A DNA stretch of 17,563 nt, from positions 1 through 17,563 of the forward strand of contig JBHJGU010000040.1 in NCBI GenBank assembly GCA_050331475.1, read 5' to 3'. The translations under genes and the position numbers were made by a program. Below are positions 13,003 to 17,563 of this stretch, in pieces (the stretch's first letter is position 1; each line of letters begins with the position of its first letter). The notes beneath the pieces are model-generated. The model saw only the letters and a program-made list of their open reading frames with translations, did no database searches and had not been told where the DNA came from. This DNA comes from JBHJGU01 sp050331475 (GTDB lineage: Bacteria; Pseudomonadota; Alphaproteobacteria; Caulobacterales; Maricaulaceae).

Positions 13003-15789
13003 ATGGCGCAGCATCGTCCGGTGGGGCCGGGGGACCGGGTCTTTTTGGTGGACGGGTCGGGCTATATTTTCCGCGCCTATCACGCCTTGCCGCCGTTGAG
13101 CCGGAAATCCGACGGCCTGCCCGTGGGCGCGGTGTCGGGCTTTTGCAACATGTTGTTCAAGCTGATGGAGGACATGAAGGCCTCCGACGCGCCGACCCAT
13201 TTGGCGGTGATTTTCGATAAGTCCGAGCACACTTTTCGCAATGAGCTTTACCCCGAGTATAAGGCCCACCGTCCGCCGGCGCCCGAAGACCTGGTCCCGC
13301 AGTTTCCGTTGATCCGGGATGCGGTGCGCGCCTTCGGCTTGCCCTGCTTGGAGATGGCGGGATTTGAGGCCGACGACCTCATCGCCACCTACGCCCGCCA
13401 AGCCGAAGCGGAAGGCGCGGAGGTGGTGATCGTCTCCTCCGACAAAGATTTGATGCAATTGGTGAGCGACAAGATCACCCTGCTCGACACTATGAAGTCG
13501 AAATCCATCGACGCCCAGGGCGTGATGGAGAAGTTCGGCGTTGGCCCAGACAAGGTCATCGAGGTTCAAGCGCTGGCGGGGGACAGCGTGGACAATGTCC
13601 CCGGGGTGCCGGGTGTCGGGGTGAAGACGGCCGCGCAATTGATCGAAGAATATGGCGATCTGGAAGGGCTCCTGGCCGCTGCGCGCAATGGCGAGATCAC
13701 GCAGAAAAAACGTCGGGAAAACCTTGTCGACCACGCGGAAGCGGCGCGCATCTCCAAAACACTCGTCACGCTGAAAACCGATGTGGCGGTGGAGGATCCG
13801 CTTGAGGCCTTCGGCTTGGACGAGCCCGATCTCGACACCCTGACCGCCTTTCTTGAGGCCATGGAGTTCCGCACCCTGACCCGGCGGGTGAAGGAGGCGC
13901 TGACCGGCGCGCCAGCCTCCGCGGATGCGGCCGCCGAAGAGAGCGGGGTTGACCGCTCGAAATACGACACCGTGGACACGCTGGAGGCGCTCGACGCCTG
14001 GATCGCGCGCGCCCATGAGGCCGGCGTGATCGCGTTCGACACAGAGACCGACAGCCTAGACGCCGCGGCGGCGATCCTTGTGGGCGTCAGCCTGGCCGTA
14101 GGACCCAATGCGGCGTGCTACATCCCTTTGGGCCATCGGGGCGGGGATTTGGCGGAGGGGGCGGAGGGCCCAAAACAAATCCCGCTCAAGGACGCGCTCG
14201 ACCGGCTTAAGCCCCTGCTCGAAGCGCCCGGCGTTTTGAAAGTCGCGCACAATTTCAAATACGACGCTGCTGTGTTGGCGCGCTACGGCGTGCGCGTCAG
14301 CCCCCATGACGACACGCTGCTAATCTCCTATGTCCTCGCTTCAGGCCTGCATGGCCATGGCATGGACGAGCTGAGCGAGCGCCGGTTTGGCCACACCCCC
14401 ATCCCGTTCAAGGAGGTGTGCGGCTCGGGTAAGTCGATGATCACGTTCGACCATGTGGCTGTGCCTCAAGCCACCCAATACGCCGCTGAAGACGCCGACA
14501 TCACGCTGAGGCTCTGGCGCGCCATGAAGCCGGAGTTACAGCGCGCGGGCCTGCTCACAGTTTATGAAACGCTCGAACGCCCGCTCGCTCCGGTGATTGC
14601 GGATATGGAGCTGGCCGGGGTCAAAGTGGACCCGGACACGCTCTCAAGGCTTTCCGGTGATTTCGCCCAGCGCATGGCGGGGCTTGAGGCGCAGGCCCAT
14701 GAGTTGGCCGGTCATCCGTTCAATTTGGGCAGCCCCAAACAGATCGGCGAGATCTTGTTCGGCGAGATGGGTTTGCCCGGCGGGAAGAAGACCAAGACCG
14801 GCGCCTATTCGACCGGCGCGCAAGTGCTCGAAGAACTCGCCGCCGTGGGCCATGACCTGCCCCAAACACTGCTCGATTGGCGGCAAATCTCGAAGTTGAA
14901 ATCGACCTACACCGACGCCCTTCGCGAGGCGATCAACACCGAAACGGGGCGCATCCACACCTCTTACTCCATGGCGTCGACCACGACCGGTCGGCTCAGC
15001 TCCTCGGATCCGAACCTGCAGAACATCCCGATCCGCACCGAAGCGGGGCGGAAAATCCGCGCCGCTTTCATCGCCGAGCCGGGCCATGTTCTGATCGCGG
15101 CGGACTATTCCCAGATCGAGTTGCGTCTGCTCGCCCATATCGCCGACATCGCCGCCCTCAAACAGGCCTTCGCCGAGGGGCTCGACATCCACGCCATGAC
15201 CGCAAGCGAGATGTTCGGCGTGCCCGTGGACGGCATGGACCCGATGGTGCGCCGGCGGGCCAAGGCGATCAATTTCGGCATCATCTACGGCATTTCCGCC
15301 TATGGCCTGTCTAACCAACTACAAATTCCGCAAGGCGAGGCGGCGTCCTACATCAAGGCGTATTTCGAGAAATTCCCCGGCATCAAAGCCTATATGGAGG
15401 ACACCAAGGCCGCCGCGCGCGAGAAGGGTTATGTGGAAACGATTTTCGGCCGCCGCATTCACTGCCCCGACATAAAGGCCAAAGCGCCCGCCAACCGCGC
15501 CTTCGCCGAACGCCAGGCGATTAACGCGCCGATCCAAGGCTCAGCGGCCGACGTCATCCGTCGGGCGATGATCCGCATGCCGGAAGCCTTAAAGGCCGAA
15601 GGCTTGGCCGCGCGCATGCTCCTCCAAGTCCACGATGAACTGGTGTTCGAAGCCCCAGAAGCCGAAGCGGACGCGGTATGCACACTCGCCGCCGACGTGA
15701 TGGTAAAAGCGCCCCTGCCGGCCAACGCGATCTCGGTCCCGTTAGTCGTGGACGCGAAAGCCGGCCAAACCTGGGGCGAGGCGCATTAG
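13003..15789 (+). CDS. polA: DNA polymerase I
   Basis: 928 residues, the same length as the E. coli enzyme; the ATG has gaggaggt upstream. It fills gaps and removes RNA primers in lagging-strand synthesis and repair. The N-terminal 5' nuclease (about 1-300) includes VDGSGYIFRAYHAL, the DDLIATY acidic cluster and the GVPGVGVKTA helix-hairpin-helix. The 3'-5' exonuclease is active-looking: D346 and E348 in DTETDS, HNFKYD, and Y493/D497 in YAAED. The polymerase domain has motif A DYSQIELR (D701), motif B RRRAKAINFGIIYG and motif C VHDE (877-879). It stands alone in the plus strand. A GGGCGCGCGCCC palindrome followed by AGTTTT overlaps the stop codon and may terminate transcription. Confidence 0.98.
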   Translation: MAQHRPVGPGDRVFLVDGSGYIFRAYHALPPLSRKSDGLPVGAVSGFCNMLFKLMEDMKASDAPTHLAVIFDKSEHTFRNELYPEYKAHRPPAPEDLVPQFPLIRDAVRAFGLPCLEMAGFEADDLIATYARQAEAEGAEVVIVSSDKDLMQLVSDKITLLDTMKSKSIDAQGVMEKFGVGPDKVIEVQALAGDSVDNVPGVPGVGVKTAAQLIEEYGDLEGLLAAARNGEITQKKRRENLVDHAEAARISKTLVTLKTDVAVEDPLEAFGLDEPDLDTLTAFLEAMEFRTLTRRVKEALTGAPASADAAAEESGVDRSKYDTVDTLEALDAWIARAHEAGVIAFDTETDSLDAAAAILVGVSLAVGPNAACYIPLGHRGGDLAEGAEGPKQIPLKDALDRLKPLLEAPGVLKVAHNFKYDAAVLARYGVRVSPHDDTLLISYVLASGLHGHGMDELSERRFGHTPIPFKEVCGSGKSMITFDHVAVPQATQYAAEDADITLRLWRAMKPELQRAGLLTVYETLERPLAPVIADMELAGVKVDPDTLSRLSGDFAQRMAGLEAQAHELAGHPFNLGSPKQIGEILFGEMGLPGGKKTKTGAYSTGAQVLEELAAVGHDLPQTLLDWRQISKLKSTYTDALREAINTETGRIHTSYSMASTTTGRLSSSDPNLQNIPIRTEAGRKIRAAFIAEPGHVLIAADYSQIELRLLAHIADIAALKQAFAEGLDIHAMTASEMFGVPVDGMDPMVRRRAKAINFGIIYGISAYGLSNQLQIPQGEAASYIKAYFEKFPGIKAYMEDTKAAAREKGYVETIFGRRIHCPDIKAKAPANRAFAERQAINAPIQGSAADVIRRAMIRMPEALKAEGLAARMLLQVHDELVFEAPEAEADAVCTLAADVMVKAPLPANAISVPLVVDAKAGQTWGEAH

Positions 15790-16089
15790 GGCGCGCGCCC
15801 AGTTTTGCGGGAGCGGCGATTCCCGCGAAGTTTCCGATGCGCCGTTTTCCACCGCTCGGAGCAAAGCCTCCAGAGCGGCGAACCGGTGTGTCAAAAAAGG
15901 GGCGTAGTCCGCCTCATCGGAGCGCTGAATTTGGCCGCGTGGTCCGGAGGCCACAGAAGTCCCAACGCCCAAGCCTCCGCCGCCTGCTAAAGCGTTTTTA
16001 GCAAAACTGTAAGCAGTTTTGCGATTCGAAAACGCCATCAATCACAAACGTGCGGCCGATTCTCGACTCGGGATCAAATTGAAACGGCG
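15790..16089. other. Non-coding stretch between polA and the ABC permease
   Basis: 300 bases without a convincing gene; a minus-strand frame across 15742-16041 overlaps polA and the repeat and has no good start. It holds the end of the GC palindrome at the polA stop, possibly a weak terminator, and the nested palindromic element at 15992-16035. The remainder shows nothing I can name. Confidence 0.6.
15992..16035. repeat. Nested palindromic intergenic element (RIME/REP-like)
   Basis: Outer arms GCGTTTT (15992-15998) and AAAACGC (16029-16035) enclose a perfect inner hairpin GCAAAACTG-TAAG-CAGTTTTGC (16001-16022), followed by GATTCG. This resembles the family of short palindromic intergenic repeats common in alphaproteobacteria, whose members read like GCGTTTT...GTTTTGCGATTCG...AAACGC. 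It could also serve as a terminator for either convergent gene. Only one copy is in the window. Confidence 0.6.
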
Positions 16090-16815
16090 CTACCGCCACT
16101 CCCGCCAACTCATATGGGCGGTTAGCCCGGCGAACAAAAAGGCCCCCAAAACCATGGCGTTGCGCAACACCAACTCCGCCTCGGCTGGGTCGCGCGCCAT
16201 CATGGCCATGGGCATGAGCCAAGGCAGGTGGGCGGTAGTGTCGCGAATGGCGCCCGCGACGGCGAAAAACGTGCCGCCAATGCCCACAGCGATCGGGGCG
16301 GCGAAGCTGGAGAACCGCAACGCCACCCACAACTGGATCGCCATGAGCGGCCAAGCCGCCAGGATCATCGACCCGAACCGGCGCAACACCTCGCCCCAGG
16401 GCGTCGCCCCGGGGACTGCGTGCTCGGGCCAAAGCGCGCCGGTGATTGCGCCCGCGCTGAACAGCCCGCCGATCAACAACGCCGTGCTCAGCAGGGTTAG
16501 CAGATTGATCGCCGTGATCTTCGCCGCGAACACGGCCCAGCGCGGGGTGGGCGTGGTCAGGATCACCGACCAGGTGTTGGTGCGATGTTCGCAATAGCCC
16601 AGAAGCGCGGTCAGCCCGACCACGGTCATGGGCAGCATGAAGGCGCTCCACAAACCCGCAGCCCCGAGCCAATAGATCGTCCAGTTGAGCGGCACTTGGC
16701 TGGTGTGCATCACCAAGGCGCTAAAGCCGGTCATAATGCCCGGGCCGGTGAGTACGAGTAGGATCACCAACAGCCAATTCAGCTTACGCGCCTCCGCGCG
16801 TAACGCGCCGATCAT
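16090..16815 (-). CDS. ABC-2 type transporter permease
   Basis: 241 residues with six hydrophobic segments at about 15-36, 47-72, 96-120, 145-165, 168-190 and 213-232. The start MIGALRAEARKLN followed by a span, and the polar stretch CEHRTNTWSVILTTPTPRWA after span 2, match the ABC-2 permeases of lantibiotic-immunity or bacitracin-resistance type (EpiG/BcrB-like). The ATG overlaps the stop of the ATPase gene (ATGA), so the two form one exporter. The substrate could be a peptide, antibiotic or lipid; the sequence does not decide. Confidence 0.85.
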   Translation of the reverse strand: MIGALRAEARKLNWLLVILLVLTGPGIMTGFSALVMHTSQVPLNWTIYWLGAAGLWSAFMLPMTVVGLTALLGYCEHRTNTWSVILTTPTPRWAVFAAKITAINLLTLLSTALLIGGLFSAGAITGALWPEHAVPGATPWGEVLRRFGSMILAAWPLMAIQLWVALRFSSFAAPIAVGIGGTFFAVAGAIRDTTAHLPWLMPMAMMARDPAEAELVLRNAMVLGAFLFAGLTAHMSWREWR

Positions 16816-17563
16816 GTCACCGCCGTGTCGGTCAGGGTCAGGAACACGTCCTCCAAGCTGGAGGCGGTCGTGCTGAGTTCGCTCACTTGCACGCCGGCTT
16901 GAACCAGAAGCCGGTTCGCCTGCGCCGCGGTCTCATCGGGGGGCTCCGCGCCTTGGGGCTCCACCCTCAGCGCATGGGCTTGGGCGCCCGGGGCGGCGGC
17001 GAAGCCGGCCGCATGCAGGGCGTTAAGCGCGCGCTCGGGCGCGTCAACGCGGATGCGGATTGCGCCGCCCCCGGCCGCGCGTAAGGCCTTGACCGCGCCC
17101 TGATGGATCACCCGACCCTGGTGCATCAGCACCACATGCTCGGCCATTTCTTGAACCTCGAGGATCAAATGGGAGGAGACGAATACGGTGGCGCCGGTGC
17201 GCGCGGGCAGATCGCGGATGAAATCGCGCATCTGGCGGATGCCCGCGGGATCGAGCCCATTGGTCGGCTCGTCCAGGATCAACAAGTCCGGCTCGCCCAT
17301 CAGCGCGCGCGCAATGCCCAACCGTTGGCGCATGCCCAAGGAATACCCGCCGGCGCGCCGATCTGCGGCTTGGCTGAGATCCACCAGATCTAAAGCCGCG
17401 TCGACGGCGTATTTGGGCGCACCGATCAGGTCGCGGGTGATCAGGAGGTTCCGCCGGCCGGTCAGATGCGTGTTGATCGGCGGGGTCTGCCCCACCGCGC
17501 CCACCCGCTTTCGCGCGCCCCGCCAGTCCCGCGCGAGATCGATGCCGCCCGCGCGCACCCGGC
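16812..17563 (-). CDS. ABC transporter ATP-binding protein (5' end outside window)
   Basis: About 250 residues of the C-terminal part; the frame stays open to the window edge and Walker A lies beyond it. Visible features are the Q-loop region GAVGQTPPINTHLTGRRNL, signature SLGMRQRLGIARAL (LGMRQ variant typical of BcrA/NosF-like ATPases), Walker B DLLILDEP, D-loop NGLDP, and H-loop SSHLI. A C-terminal domain of about 90 residues ends in SLEDVFLTLT. It overlaps the permease start by four bases. The variant signature and the permease type together point to the antibiotic/peptide exporter subfamily. Confidence 0.92.
   Translation of the reverse strand, partial: RVRAGGIDLARDWRGARKRVGAVGQTPPINTHLTGRRNLLITRDLIGAPKYAVDAALDLVDLSQAADRRAGGYSLGMRQRLGIARALMGEPDLLILDEPTNGLDPAGIRQMRDFIRDLPARTGATVFVSSHLILEVQEMAEHVVLMHQGRVIHQGAVKALRAAGGGAIRIRVDAPERALNALHAAGFAAAPGAQAHALRVEPQGAEPPDETAAQANRLLVQAGVQVSELSTTASSLEDVFLTLTDTAVT

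Noticed and set aside
15742..16041. 99-residue minus-strand frame after polA
   Set aside because: It overlaps the polA end and the palindromic repeat, has no good ribosome binding site and no recognisable features.
16019..16597. 192-residue plus-strand frame over the ABC permease
   Set aside because: It is a shadow of the minus-strand permease, which has clear membrane spans and couples to the ATPase.
1..17563. CRISPR array or riboswitch
   Set aside because: No regularly spaced repeats of CRISPR type and no riboswitch aptamer I recognise on either strand.

Overview
The window looks like a chromosomal segment from a GC-rich alphaproteobacterium. The evidence is codon use, a CHCC zinc-finger mini-protein of the alphaproteobacterial/mitochondrial type, a 928-residue PolA, and short palindromic intergenic repeats of a style common in that class. 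A Caulobacterales/Maricaulales-like host is plausible, but I cannot fix the genus.

Positions 1-5271 are accessory DNA. They hold the tail of an IS5-type transposase (2-145), an unrecognised HTH/Cys-cluster protein on the minus strand (275-910), and a tightly coupled plus-strand operon (1147-3252). The operon encodes a small acidic protein, a multi-span membrane protein, an exported von Willebrand factor A (vWA) protein with an intact MIDAS motif, and a short, possibly cut-off ORF. A promoter with a perfect TTGACA box then leads into a two-gene module: a 74-residue protein and a large serine recombinase. The recombinase reading frame runs antisense through an intact tRNA-Arg(CCG) gene. A second copy of the 5' 45 bases of that tRNA lies 134 bp further on. 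This is the signature of site-specific integration at the tRNA, possibly more than once.

Positions 5343-7232 (minus strand) are the most unusual chromosomal cluster. It encodes three small four-helix membrane proteins of one architecture (two central ones share an LDERE motif; all end in AW..PP plus an acidic tail), an 80-residue XRE-type regulator in the second position, and a possible 16-residue hydrophobic peptide at the end. Most junctions are ATGA overlaps or gaps of a few bases. A palindrome in the divergent promoter region is a candidate operator.

Positions 7415-9349 carry a tandem pair of exported TraB/GumN-family proteins that diverge from the membrane cluster. The second overlaps tail to tail with an ABC ATPase gene that has no permease beside it. 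Positions 10437-12088 are a translationally coupled pair: a CHCC zinc-finger protein and a DASS/SLC13 anion transporter. Positions 12183-12926 encode a putative lipoprotein divergent from polA (13003-15789). After a non-coding stretch with a nested palindromic repeat, the window ends in a minus-strand ABC exporter operon (permease plus ATPase, the ATPase cut by the window edge).

The best candidates for something undescribed are the XRE/three-paralog membrane cluster, the vWA operon on the island, and the recombinase-tRNA antisense att arrangement.
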